A DNA stretch of 64,000 nt from UBA8914 sp034002905 (GTDB lineage Bacteria > Pseudomonadota > Alphaproteobacteria > UBA9219). The position numbers and the translations under genes were made by a program. The stretch spans positions 83,963 through 147,962 of the forward strand of contig JAVEZQ010000004.1 in NCBI GenBank assembly GCA_034002905.1, given 5' to 3'. How positions within the stretch are numbered: position 1 is the stretch's first letter; each line of letters starts with the position of its first letter. The notes under the pieces were generated by a model. It did not search any database, was not told the DNA's origin, and saw only the letters and a program-made list of their open reading frames with translations. Below are positions 33,486 through 40,906 of this stretch, in pieces.

Positions 33486-33925
33486 AAAACTCGCGCTTTC
33501 TTTATGGTCTTTGGCTTTGCAATTTTTTGTCCGTCAAAAAACATGATCTCTGAATCAAGGAACCGTTCGACGGTAAAAAAAAGATTATTTCCAGTTTGAT
33601 ACGCCAACAAAGCTGCCGATGGCGTCGAAACACCTTTTTCTCCCTTAAAATCAATTTTTACAATCCCGCTTCGCGCACTCACAACTTTAGCCCCCTTCGG
33701 AGGGGTTTTTCGTTTTGAGGCAGTCGAAAGAAACCAACCAGTTTCCCTTTCTGTGATCCAATAACGCGAAAAAATGCCCTTAGCGTCGGAAGTGAAGGTG
33801 TAGCTTCTCCATTTGTGGCGCTTGCCATCAAAAGCATCCATTAGATAGGAATCTATTCCGATCAGTTTTCCAAGAACTTCTTTGTCCTCAACTTTGATTG
33901 AGTGAATTTCATTGAGCTTAAGCAT
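33482..33925 (-). CDS. Unknown beta-rich protein, weakly DUF4178-like
   Basis: 147 residues. The block HKWRSYTFTSDAKGIFSRYW followed by TGWFLSTAS resembles the tryptophan-containing strands of DUF4178 domains, but similarity is slight. It overlaps the upstream acyltransferase gene by 8 bases and the downstream Cys-rich gene by 4, so the three are coupled. Basic C-terminus. Function unknown. Confidence 0.55.
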   Translation of the reverse strand: MLKLNEIHSIKVEDKEVLGKLIGIDSYLMDAFDGKRHKWRSYTFTSDAKGIFSRYWITERETGWFLSTASKRKTPPKGAKVVSARSGIVKIDFKGEKGVSTPSAALLAYQTGNNLFFTVERFLDSEIMFFDGQKIAKPKTIKKARVL

Positions 33926-35015
33926 ACGACGCCATCCCCTCGCTGAAGGAATTATAAGTCTCGAAAGACAAGCCGTGCGGCGTCTTCGCTTTCGCTTCTA
34001 CAGAGTGAAGCCGAAGGCTATATGCGGGCTGAAACTTCCTCTTGAATTGGTCTAGGCTTTCTGTTTCTGCGCCACCGATATTTAGATATTTGATACCCTT
34101 GGCTTCAAGTTTTCTAGCAAGAGAAACCGTGCAAAAGTCTGCAAGACCTCCATATGTGGTATCGCACAGATTGACAAAACGGTTTGCGATAGGGGCACCT
34201 GCATTAGAGGTGTCCCACATAGTCAAAGCTTCTATTTCCCCGTTTATGAAAACGACAAAGCCATCAACGCCAAGATCCAATTTGTCACGGAAAGAAATGA
34301 TCTTTTGATAGAGAGAAAATAGCTCGTCCTCTTCGGTGTAAAACTCCGCGTTGGAACCAGCCCATCTGCGAATGAAATCTTCAAGAACAGAGACGGGAAC
34401 ATCCTCTATAGCCGCTATTTTTCCATCGGCTTTTTCGATCTGTTTAACGCGATTACGAATGTAGCGGAACTCAGGGCCGTTCATTGCAGAAACGGTTTTC
34501 GTGGAAAGTACGCGAACAGGGTATTTCCAATCCAACACCGGCTCCACGACAGGCGAGAAGACAACGGAACCGGAAGAGCCTATCGCTTTGATCGAAGGAA
34601 GTGCGTCAACGTTTTCCTTGACGCGAACCAAGGAGATTCCGGCTGGAGGCATCGGCACTTTGGAAAGAAACTCATCCAATAGGTCAGGACAAATTTTTCC
34701 TCGTTGCGGAAAAACAAGAACTTGGTCGGGAACGTTGGGATGCCAACAAAACGGAATAAAAGACTCTCCGTTTTTATAAATCCACAACCCTTTTCTTCCC
34801 GTGAAAAAGTAGTAACTCACGGATGTTAGATAGCTATCAGTATCCGACTCTTTGCTTAGAAGATTAGAAAAATATGCACTTCTCTCCAAGCTGATGCGTT
34901 CAACATTTTTTATAGCTTCAACGGTTTCTTCCCAAAGAACAAGTTCGTCCTCTATCTCCATTTCATAGAGATCAGAAAGCCTCCTGTTTAAGATTTTCTC
35001 TTCTAGTCCGATCAT
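33918..35015 (-). CDS. GNAT-fold acyltransferase-like protein (DUF2156 / aminoacyl-lipid synthase type)
   Basis: 365 residues from ATG 35015, which overlaps the XRE stop (ATGA). The C-terminal half carries the DUF2156/LPG-synthase pattern: GFVVFINGEIEALTMW, then GIKYLNIGGAETESLDQFKR and KFQPAYSLRLH. Such domains transfer amino acids from aminoacyl-tRNA to lipids, peptides or antibiotics. No membrane segments are present, so a soluble acceptor is likelier than lipid. The N-terminal half is the matching second GNAT-like lobe. It is preceded by its own XRE regulator. Confidence 0.72.
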   Translation of the reverse strand: MIGLEEKILNRRLSDLYEMEIEDELVLWEETVEAIKNVERISLERSAYFSNLLSKESDTDSYLTSVSYYFFTGRKGLWIYKNGESFIPFCWHPNVPDQVLVFPQRGKICPDLLDEFLSKVPMPPAGISLVRVKENVDALPSIKAIGSSGSVVFSPVVEPVLDWKYPVRVLSTKTVSAMNGPEFRYIRNRVKQIEKADGKIAAIEDVPVSVLEDFIRRWAGSNAEFYTEEDELFSLYQKIISFRDKLDLGVDGFVVFINGEIEALTMWDTSNAGAPIANRFVNLCDTTYGGLADFCTVSLARKLEAKGIKYLNIGGAETESLDQFKRKFQPAYSLRLHSVEAKAKTPHGLSFETYNSFSEGMASYA

Positions 35016-35659
35016 GCTTTCTCCACAGGAGTTGGTCTCTCGGTTCTTTCCCAAACGTAATTGAAGAGCTTTTTCACACAGTCCACAAATCGCGCATCGT
35101 TGATGATGATGACTTTCGGAACAGGCACACGGGTCATAAGGGCCAGTTTCCCCCCGTAGATATAGAGCTGATAAGGGGAAAAATACTCTTCAGGAATTGC
35201 ATGGTAGAATTCAGCGGGTGCAACGAAACGCACGTCGCCTTTCCGAACCAACAGCCGTTCTGTGATATTGGCTTCCTTGAGACGTCTTAGGTGCCCCTCG
35301 ATGGTTTGTTGTGTCAAAAAGTCAATCGTCTTGCTTTCGTCCACATTTGAAATCAGAACTTCACCACCAGTCCCTTTAAGGGTCATGTATATGTCGTCTA
35401 GTAGGTGTTGATTTGCTCCATCCCCTTCGTAGGACTCCACGATCTTGTCCCGCCTACGCACGCCAGACCCAGACAAAAACTCTAATCCGGCCTCTTCAAG
35501 CACACGCTTGATCGTTTCCAGCGAGGTTTTGTTGGCTCCAACTTGCCCCCGCTCAATCTTATTGATGCCGTTAGCCGTCAGCCCCGTGGCCTCGGCCAAT
35601 TTTGCCGTGGACATATCAAGAATGGCCCTTGCGGCTCTGATTTGTTCGTGATTAATCAT
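35012..35659 (-). CDS. XRE regulator A with shared C-terminal domain
   Basis: 215 residues. An N-terminal XRE helix-turn-helix (IRAARAILDMSTAKLAEATG, LTANGINKIERGQVG) leads through GLEFLSGSGVRRRD to a ~140-residue effector domain (GGEVLISNVDESKTIDFL, ITERLLVRKGDVRFVAP, YQLYIYGGKLALM). The linker and the YIYGGKLAL block recur in regulators B and C of this locus. It heads the operon with the acyltransferase gene and is divergent from the plus-strand block, across the inverted repeats at 35725-35834. Confidence 0.85.
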   Translation of the reverse strand: MINHEQIRAARAILDMSTAKLAEATGLTANGINKIERGQVGANKTSLETIKRVLEEAGLEFLSGSGVRRRDKIVESYEGDGANQHLLDDIYMTLKGTGGEVLISNVDESKTIDFLTQQTIEGHLRRLKEANITERLLVRKGDVRFVAPAEFYHAIPEEYFSPYQLYIYGGKLALMTRVPVPKVIIINDARFVDCVKKLFNYVWERTERPTPVEKA

Positions 35660-35724
35660 TTATAAACCCCATTTTCTAGGCAGATACCAAAAACTGGTAA
35701 GATTTTACCTATTTCTGGCCTCTG

Positions 35725-35834
35725 TCCAACGTATAGTTGGAAACTAGCATAGAGTCAAAAGTTTCACAACTCGTTAAGCATAAAATACATTTGCTTTCGC
35801 CTCACGCCAATGATATAACCAACACACAGTTAGA
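35725..35834. promoter_or_regulatory. Two inverted repeats in the divergent promoter region
   Basis: TCCAAC-GTATA-GTTGGA (35725-35741) is a perfect inverted repeat; ACCAAC-ACACA-GTTAGA (35818-35834) is an imperfect copy with the same 6-5-6 spacing, 93 bases away. They lie between regulator A and the plus-strand gene at 35886 and are likely sites for A or its paralogues. Confidence 0.55.
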
Positions 35835-35885
35835 TAAAACACTTTGAAATATATTTTACAACACATCGTTTCTTTGGGGGATTAA

Positions 35886-36263
35886 ATGGTTGATTTTTCA
35901 GTAGCTTATAAGAACCAGAACGATCAGGCCATTTATAACAATGCCTCCAAGTCCCCCGATGCCGCCGTTCTGCTTTTCCCCTATGAATCATCGGATACGG
36001 CCAAAGCGCCGGAGCCGAAAGGCGACATTATCGACCGCCGCATGATGTTCCCCCTGCACGAACACGAAATGAAGGCCGTTCTTCACATGCTTCAGCAACG
36101 CGCCAAGTATTTAGGCGAAGAGCTTTGGATCGCCACGGAAAACTTTTTGCTCGATATGGGAGTTGAAAAACTGGACGACTTGCGCCGATGCGATTTCGTC
36201 CGCGCCATTGAACATCTTGTGGCATTTACAGCTTCCGCCCAAGCAAGAAAGGCCATGCAATAA
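35886..36263 (+). CDS. Unknown small protein, paralogous to the next gene
   Basis: 125 residues. The C-terminal helical part (YLGEELWIATENFLLDMGVEK followed by LRRCDFVRAIEHLVAF) matches that of the next gene (NIGEDVTCAIVEELFG, KYQEVINYLVDF), so they share a domain. GGGGGATTAA precedes ATG 35886. The stop overlaps the next ATG (TAATG). The domain recalls the C-terminal region of phage ORF6C/Rha-type regulators, but I cannot confirm this. Confidence 0.65.
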   Translation: MVDFSVAYKNQNDQAIYNNASKSPDAAVLLFPYESSDTAKAPEPKGDIIDRRMMFPLHEHEMKAVLHMLQQRAKYLGEELWIATENFLLDMGVEKLDDLRRCDFVRAIEHLVAFTASAQARKAMQ

Positions 36264-36643
36264 TGGAAGCCGCCACCATGAAAGACCGTCTGCAAAAAAT
36301 CCGCACCCTTATCGAGAACGCCAAACCAGCGGACGAGTATATTGCTGAGTGCGGCTATCCGGCAAAAGAGAAGTCGGACAACAATTATCAAAAACATTTG
36401 GACGCTTTGATCGCGGAACACGATGCCCTGCTGGGCGACGAATACATGAACAAAAGGGAAGCCGTCTCAATCCGTGCATTGGTAGCTTACACGGCATACC
36501 ATCACAACATAGGAGAAGACGTGACTTGCGCCATTGTCGAGGAACTGTTCGGCTTGGAAGAGATAAGAAAGCTCCCCAGGCAAAAGTATCAGGAAGTGAT
36601 TAACTATCTGGTCGATTTCGACCCGAAAAGAATAATGAATTAG
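36263..36643 (+). CDS. Unknown small protein, paralogous to the previous gene
   Basis: 126 residues. An N-terminal coiled region (KDRLQKIRTLIENAKPADEY) is followed by the same C-terminal helical domain as the previous product. A second ATG six codons in could also be the start. It precedes XRE regulator B by 31 bases on the same strand, so the three genes probably form one transcript. Function unknown. Confidence 0.65.
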   Translation: MEAATMKDRLQKIRTLIENAKPADEYIAECGYPAKEKSDNNYQKHLDALIAEHDALLGDEYMNKREAVSIRALVAYTAYHHNIGEDVTCAIVEELFGLEEIRKLPRQKYQEVINYLVDFDPKRIMN

Positions 36644-36674
36644 GGCGAGAGAAAACCTTTATTAGGATAGGAAG

Positions 36675-37409
36675 ATGCAACTTCAAGCAACACAAGTTAG
36701 AGCCGCAAGGGCGATATTGGAGTGGTCTCAAGAAGAACTTGCGGATCGTTCAGGGGTTGGCGTTACGACCATTCGCCAGATCGAAAACGGATATGCTTCT
36801 CGCAGAAACACGACGATCAATCTTCGCGGAACTTTTGAGAACGCAGGGCTTGAGTTCTTGGAAAACGAAGGCGTCCGCCGTCGGACTGATATGTTTAGAC
36901 TTCTGGATGGCACAGATAGCTGCATGAAGCTCTATGATGAGTTTTTACACGCTGCGCATACTGGCGTTGATGAGATTTTGGCCTGTGCCCCTTCATTCCA
37001 TGTTATTGCTGAAACACTCGGCCTCCACGAAAAAGAGGGCCGTGATCGCATCCAGACGCTACGCAATTACGCCAATATTAAATGCCTCGTACACGAAGAC
37101 GGGTTACCCGAAGAGAAAGAGCCGCTTGTAGCGGTCAGATATAGCTTCGGGGCCATCGTAGGAAGAGCGCAATACTATGTATATGGCGGAAAGTTTGCGC
37201 TTATTCTCCCACAGGGCGGACGCAATTATAAGTTTATTGTCTTCAATATACCCGTTAGCGCACAGGAGTTCCGCGAAGATTTTCAAGACCATTGGAGCGG
37301 CAAAAAGATAAAAGACATTGTGCAGCAGTTGAAACAAGCGGCGCGTGACGGCAAAGTTTCTACGGACGATCTGGTAAGGATATTCGGCTGCGCTTCCGCC
37401 GAAGCCTAA
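36675..37409 (+). CDS. XRE regulator B with shared C-terminal domain
   Basis: 244 residues. The helix-turn-helix (VRAARAILEWSQEELADRSG, VTTIRQIENGYASRRN) and linker GLEFLENEGVRRRT match regulators A and C. The effector domain includes YYVYGGKFALIL. A C-terminal extension of about 35 residues ends VSTDDLVRIFG. A strong rho-independent terminator follows directly. The likely role is control of this block in response to a ligand bound by the shared domain; the ligand is unknown. Confidence 0.85.
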   Translation: MQLQATQVRAARAILEWSQEELADRSGVGVTTIRQIENGYASRRNTTINLRGTFENAGLEFLENEGVRRRTDMFRLLDGTDSCMKLYDEFLHAAHTGVDEILACAPSFHVIAETLGLHEKEGRDRIQTLRNYANIKCLVHEDGLPEEKEPLVAVRYSFGAIVGRAQYYVYGGKFALILPQGGRNYKFIVFNIPVSAQEFREDFQDHWSGKKIKDIVQQLKQAARDGKVSTDDLVRIFGCASAEA

Positions 37410-37426
37410 TTTTTTATTCTTCCCTG

Positions 37427-37453
37427 AAAAGCGGCCTTCGGGCCGCTTTTTTT
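37427..37453 (+). terminator. Rho-independent terminator after regulator B
   Basis: AAAAGCGGCC-TTCG-GGCCGC followed by TTTTTTT: a 6-bp GC stem with a stable UUCG-type tetraloop and a seven-T run, 20 bases after the regulator B stop. Confidence 0.92.
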
Positions 37454-37479
37454 ATGCCCCCTTTCGGACTTTCACACAC

Positions 37480-37572
37480 AAAACCAACGGCAAAACCATC
37501 GCTTTTCGACGGGTTAGTTTTTTCCTCCTCAAACCGACGAAAACCTACGGGAACACCGCAGAAAACCAACGG
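37480..37572 (+). repeat. Five helically spaced AAAACC-N-ACGG repeats
   Basis: AAAACCAACGG at 37480 and 37562, AAAACCTACGG at 37540, and diverged copies AAAACCATCG at 37492 and AAACCGACGA at 37531. Start-to-start steps of about 12, 39, 9 and 22 bases are close to multiples of a DNA turn, as in regulator or iteron arrays. They lie between the terminator and the next gene. Confidence 0.55.
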
Positions 37573-37668
37573 AAAAACACGTTGTCCATCGCATGGGAAA
37601 TGGCGTTTATGGACTTATGCGAGGTCGATAACTGACGCAGGAATGAAAAGCGAAAAAAGAGATTGACG

Positions 37669-37914
37669 ATGATTGTTGACATTTTTTCAGAAGACCCAGC
37701 TTCAAACTTTTCTCCCTGTCAGAAAATGGTCGATACCATTCTTTCGATCCACAAAACGAAGGGAAGTTGTGAACAGGAAGACCTTTTGTCTCATAATTTT
37801 TCACAAGAAGAAATTGATCGCTATTGGAAGATGGCAAACCTTTTTGCGTACCTAGATTTACAGGAGGATTTTAATGGAAAAAACTTCTTTCGGCATAAAA
37901 AGCATCCCCGTTGA
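37669..37914 (+). CDS. Small protein with a GFSxxEIxxxW-type domain (copy 1)
   Basis: 81 residues. The core KMVDTILSIHKTKGSCEQED / LLSHNFSQEEIDRYWKMANL matches domains in the products at 38383-38829 and 56084-56299: a helix, G-x-C, D-L, F-S-x-x-E/D-I, then W-x-M/L-A. It overlaps the following Nudix-like gene by 41 bases. ATG 37669 is preferred over a TTG two codons earlier. Function unknown. Confidence 0.6.
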   Translation: MIVDIFSEDPASNFSPCQKMVDTILSIHKTKGSCEQEDLLSHNFSQEEIDRYWKMANLFAYLDLQEDFNGKNFFRHKKHPR

Positions 37915-38386
37915 TTTTCTGGAAGCCATCGACACAAAAAACTTTGATTTCGCCAAAGTTATCGCCTTCGATGAGAAGGGCCGCATTTTGACCCTGATTA
38001 CGGCAGACGGGATTAGTCTTCCTTGCGATTTCCTAGACATGGATGATCGCGACGCTTTAGACGCAGCGCACCGTGTGGCCTGGGAAGTTGCCTGCGTTAC
38101 GCTAGGAACCCTCATTCTTCTTAACGCCATCGACGTGATGGATGCGACAGGGCGAAAGCACCGCACTTTGGTTGTCGCCGCTCGGATAGCACGGCAAGAC
38201 CCCATGCGCACCAGATTTACACGGCTCTTTTTAGAGCCTGATGAGTTTCTTATGCGCTATCGCACCGAAATCGGGGCGGTTCAAAACACGGTCAAAACGG
38301 CCATAGAGAGCATCCCAGAGTTCAATCCTGATTATCTTGACGATTTGAAAGAGGAGCTTTCTTTCCTCAAAGGAAGAGTCCAATGA
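37874..38386 (+). CDS. Nudix-like protein with a degenerate Nudix box (copy 1)
   Basis: 170 residues. Aligns by eye along its length with the product at 38986-39477 (KVIAFDEKGRILTLITADG; HRTLVVAARIARQD; TRLFLEPDEFLMRYR). Where the Nudix box should be it reads DALDAAHRVAWEVACVTLG, lacking the REUxEE glutamates needed for metal and catalysis. A binding rather than hydrolytic role is likely, as in NrtR-type sensors. AGGAGG precedes the ATG. Its stop overlaps the next start (ATGA). Confidence 0.65.
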   Translation: MEKTSFGIKSIPVDFLEAIDTKNFDFAKVIAFDEKGRILTLITADGISLPCDFLDMDDRDALDAAHRVAWEVACVTLGTLILLNAIDVMDATGRKHRTLVVAARIARQDPMRTRFTRLFLEPDEFLMRYRTEIGAVQNTVKTAIESIPEFNPDYLDDLKEELSFLKGRVQ

Positions 38387-38829
38387 ATTGCTCCAACGAG
38401 AACGATCAAGACAAAACCCAAGCCCTGGATAAATTGATCGAGGAGCTTCGGGATAATCTGGAACACACAGGTGAAACCAGCCTTCCAAACGATATTAAGA
38501 CGCTGTACGGGCTTTACGACCGCCTTATCCAACGACATCGCCTTTATGCCTCTGATGATTTGATCGCAGATGCCGCGCTCTTCTTTTTAGAAGAGGAAAT
38601 TAGACACGCAAAAGACGCCGATGCGATGGCCTCAACGGCTCAAAGCGAGAACGATATTCACGCGGCCTATCAAGACATGATGGATGCCATTGTAGATGTT
38701 TTGAAAGAAAACGGTGAATGCGTCCCAGCCGATCTTAAGGCCAAAGGCTTTTCACAAAACGACATTGAGCGTCGTTGGGCGATGGCCTACGCGCTGGCGC
38801 GAGTCAAGCTTAACTGGATGGATGCGTAA
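38383..38829 (+). CDS. Small protein with a C-terminal GFSxxEIxxxW-type domain (copy 2)
   Basis: 148 residues. An acidic helical N-terminal half (DKLIEELRDNLEHTGETSLP) is followed by copy 2 of the domain: YQDMMDAIVDVLKENGECV then DLKAKGFSQNDIERRWAMAY. Coupled by ATGA to the Nudix-like gene upstream. Unknown function; the repeated pairing of this domain with Nudix-like genes suggests a joint role. Confidence 0.65.
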   Translation: MNCSNENDQDKTQALDKLIEELRDNLEHTGETSLPNDIKTLYGLYDRLIQRHRLYASDDLIADAALFFLEEEIRHAKDADAMASTAQSENDIHAAYQDMMDAIVDVLKENGECVPADLKAKGFSQNDIERRWAMAYALARVKLNWMDA

Positions 38830-38830
38830 A

Positions 38831-38989
38831 ATGAAGCTTTCCCCTGCACAACACGAAACATCCTTCAACGGTTGCCAGCTCTCCATTCAGTTGAACGGCT
38901 TGAATGTGCTTACGATTGATCGGCCCGATTTTATCAAGGCGATCCTTTCCTTCATTTCGCAAAGAGAGAAAAAGGAGGATTCAAAATGA
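38831..38989 (+). CDS. Very small protein between the Nudix-like genes
   Basis: 52 residues (MKLSPAQHETSFNGCQLSIQ at the start), a predicted small beta unit and basic end. ATG 38831 is one base after the preceding stop and the stop overlaps the following ATG (ATGA), which argues that it is translated. Not recognised. Confidence 0.5.
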   Translation: MKLSPAQHETSFNGCQLSIQLNGLNVLTIDRPDFIKAILSFISQREKKEDSK

Positions 38990-39477
38990 ACAGCATGAAA
39001 AAAGACGATTTTGTGAAGGCAAAACATTTTAGAGCATTCGTTTTTAACGACAACGACTCCATCATGATAATTCAGAACAAAAGCCGCTGGGACATACCAT
39101 TCGGGCAAATTGAGCAGGAAGATTTAGACTTTGAAGCGGCTCTGCGTCGGGTTGTTTTTGCCGAAACAAAAACAGCTCTAAATCCCATCGTTCCCGTGGC
39201 GCTCATTAACGTGAAAGATCGTTCTGGCAATGAGACACCAACGCTCGTCTTAGCGGCCCGCATGGATGGCGATGCCCAGATTAAAGCGGGCGAAAAAACG
39301 CACCACCGTCTCATAGAAAAAAGAAACTTCTTTATGCAATCGGGGTATCGGAACCCATTGATCCGAACGCTCTTGGAAGACGCAAAACACGCGCTTTTCT
39401 GCGAAGAAGTGCGGATAGAGCATGAAAAAGCAACCCAAGGCGGAACAGAAAAATACAACTACAAGTCATTATTTTAG
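38986..39477 (+). CDS. Nudix-like protein with a degenerate Nudix box (copy 2)
   Basis: 163 residues. The fold signature is clear (FRAFVFNDNDSIMIIQNKSR, WDIPFGQIEQED) but the Nudix box reads FEAALRRVVFAETKTAL in place of REUxEExGU, so the catalytic glutamates are missing. Paralogue of the product at 37874-38386. It lies 9 bases upstream of XRE regulator C, a Nudix-HTH pairing that recalls NrtR-like ligand-sensing regulators split in two; that is inference. Confidence 0.75.
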   Translation: MNSMKKDDFVKAKHFRAFVFNDNDSIMIIQNKSRWDIPFGQIEQEDLDFEAALRRVVFAETKTALNPIVPVALINVKDRSGNETPTLVLAARMDGDAQIKAGEKTHHRLIEKRNFFMQSGYRNPLIRTLLEDAKHALFCEEVRIEHEKATQGGTEKYNYKSLF

Positions 39478-39486
39478 GGATACGAA

Positions 39487-40188
39487 ATGATTAAACGCTC
39501 TTTAAGCGCAAGACAGGTCAAAGCGGCCCGCGCACTTTTGGACTGGTCACAAAAAGACTTGGCGTATGCGGCGCGGCTTTCGGTGGCAACTGTCCGCAAA
39601 TTGGAGCTTGGCCATATTTCCCCGCATGAGCAAACCACGCGGCTCATTTATCAGGCCGTAGAGGATGCGGGGCTAGAGTTTATCGACTCGGATGGTGTGA
39701 GGCGAAAGCTGGAAGATATTTCCGTTTTTTGCGGTATTGACGGCACAGATCAATTTCTAAACGACATTGGAGAAACAACGCGCAGCGCAGGCGGCGAGCT
39801 TTTGATAGTCGCAAGCAGTCTTGATGAGCTTGAAAATGTCTGCGGCAAGGGAGAATGCCCGAAGCTCGACGGGCTTCTCAAAAAGGATGCAGCCTTATCA
39901 ATCAAATGCCTCTTGATGGAGGTTCGGGAACCTCAACTTTCAACGCCACACATGCAATTTCGGACGATCTCGAAACAGTATGTCGATAGCGTTTCCTTTT
40001 ACGTTTACGGCGACAAATATGCAGTCATTCCGACCGACAAAGATTCATGCCCCAAAATTACGGTCGTGAAATCGACTTCCGTTGCTGAAAGTTTTCGCCG
40101 TCAATTTTTCTCCCTTTGGGAGAAAGCAACCCTTGGGTACGTCCTGTCGGAAGAACCCCAAGGGATAAAGAGAAAATCAAAAATATAG
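39487..40188 (+). CDS. XRE regulator C with shared C-terminal domain
   Basis: 233 residues. Helix-turn-helix VKAARALLDWSQKDLAYAAR / LSVATVRKLELGH, linker GLEFIDSDGVRRKL and effector block SFYVYGDKYAVIP match regulators A and B. It ends 180 bases before the kinase gene and is well placed to control the six-gene enzyme cassette. Its basic tail (GIKRKSKI) differs from B. Confidence 0.85.
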   Translation: MIKRSLSARQVKAARALLDWSQKDLAYAARLSVATVRKLELGHISPHEQTTRLIYQAVEDAGLEFIDSDGVRRKLEDISVFCGIDGTDQFLNDIGETTRSAGGELLIVASSLDELENVCGKGECPKLDGLLKKDAALSIKCLLMEVREPQLSTPHMQFRTISKQYVDSVSFYVYGDKYAVIPTDKDSCPKITVVKSTSVAESFRRQFFSLWEKATLGYVLSEEPQGIKRKSKI

Positions 40189-40324
40189 GGAAGATATATT
40201 TCTGGTCACGGTAAGCGAGCGGAGGCGCAAATTACTACGGAAAAGTAGCACTCATACACACACAACGCTCTTGAACGGTCGGACAGACAAAAGGACGATT
40301 AGGCCGGAAGGAGAGAAAATAGCA

Positions 40325-40340
40325 GTTCGCACTTGCGAAC
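40325..40340. promoter_or_regulatory. Perfect palindrome upstream of the enzyme cassette
   Basis: GTTCGCA-CT-TGCGAAC, 7-bp perfect arms, ending 28 bases before the kinase ATG. A weaker CTAC-N6-GTAG lies near 40239-40252. The position suits a repressor operator for the cassette. Confidence 0.6.
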
Positions 40341-40368
40341 AAAATCACAACAAAGTGGATAGTTTAAG

Positions 40369-40887
40369 ATGTTGAAACATAAGATTCTTATTATGGGTTT
40401 GCCTGGATCAGGGAAGACGACACTTGCAAATATCGTAGCCAAAAACCTTCAGGCCGTACATTTCAACGCCGACGAGGTACGACACGAAATCAATTCGCAC
40501 CTTTCGTTTTCTGTTGAAGATCGAATTGAACAAGCGCGGCGAATGGGGTGGTTGTGCGACAAGGTTGTCGAAGCCGGACATTTTGTCGTTGCCGATTTTG
40601 TTTGTCCTATCGAAGAAACGCGCAAGGCGTTTGGCTGCGATCATGCCTTTGTGGTCTGGGTCGATAGAATTAGAGAGGGGCGCTTTGAAAATACGAACAA
40701 GCTCTTTGTTCCGCCAGAGCGGTTTGATCTTCGGGTCTATGGAACAAACAAGGCCGAGTATTGGGCCGAGCGTGTTTGCGGGGCTGTCCTGTCCGTGCCT
40801 TCGGGGCTGAATGCCGCGCCACGCAGACCATTGTTCTCTAATGCGCCCGACTTGGGAGAGAAGTCATTGCCAACGAGAGATATTTGA
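40369..40887 (+). CDS. Adenylylsulfate kinase-like P-loop kinase
   Basis: 172 residues. Walker A GLPGSGKTT at residues 10-18, then FNADEVRHEINSHLSFSVED, RRMGWLCDKVVEAGHFVVAD and FVCPIEETRKAF follow the CysC (APS kinase) order DGDNVR / GFS-x-x-DR / I-x-P. APS kinases make PAPS, the donor for sulfotransferases, and a sulfotransferase-like gene follows at once. The Walker A and D-x-D/N motifs differ enough from CysC that another small phosphoacceptor is possible. First gene of the plus-strand cassette. Confidence 0.75.
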   Translation: MLKHKILIMGLPGSGKTTLANIVAKNLQAVHFNADEVRHEINSHLSFSVEDRIEQARRMGWLCDKVVEAGHFVVADFVCPIEETRKAFGCDHAFVVWVDRIREGRFENTNKLFVPPERFDLRVYGTNKAEYWAERVCGAVLSVPSGLNAAPRRPLFSNAPDLGEKSLPTRDI

Positions 40888-40906
40888 AGAGTTTGAGGAG
40901 ATTCTT

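Noticed and set aside
33482..33925. Firm DUF4178 assignment
   Set aside because: Only a short aromatic-rich block resembles the family; not enough to name the protein.
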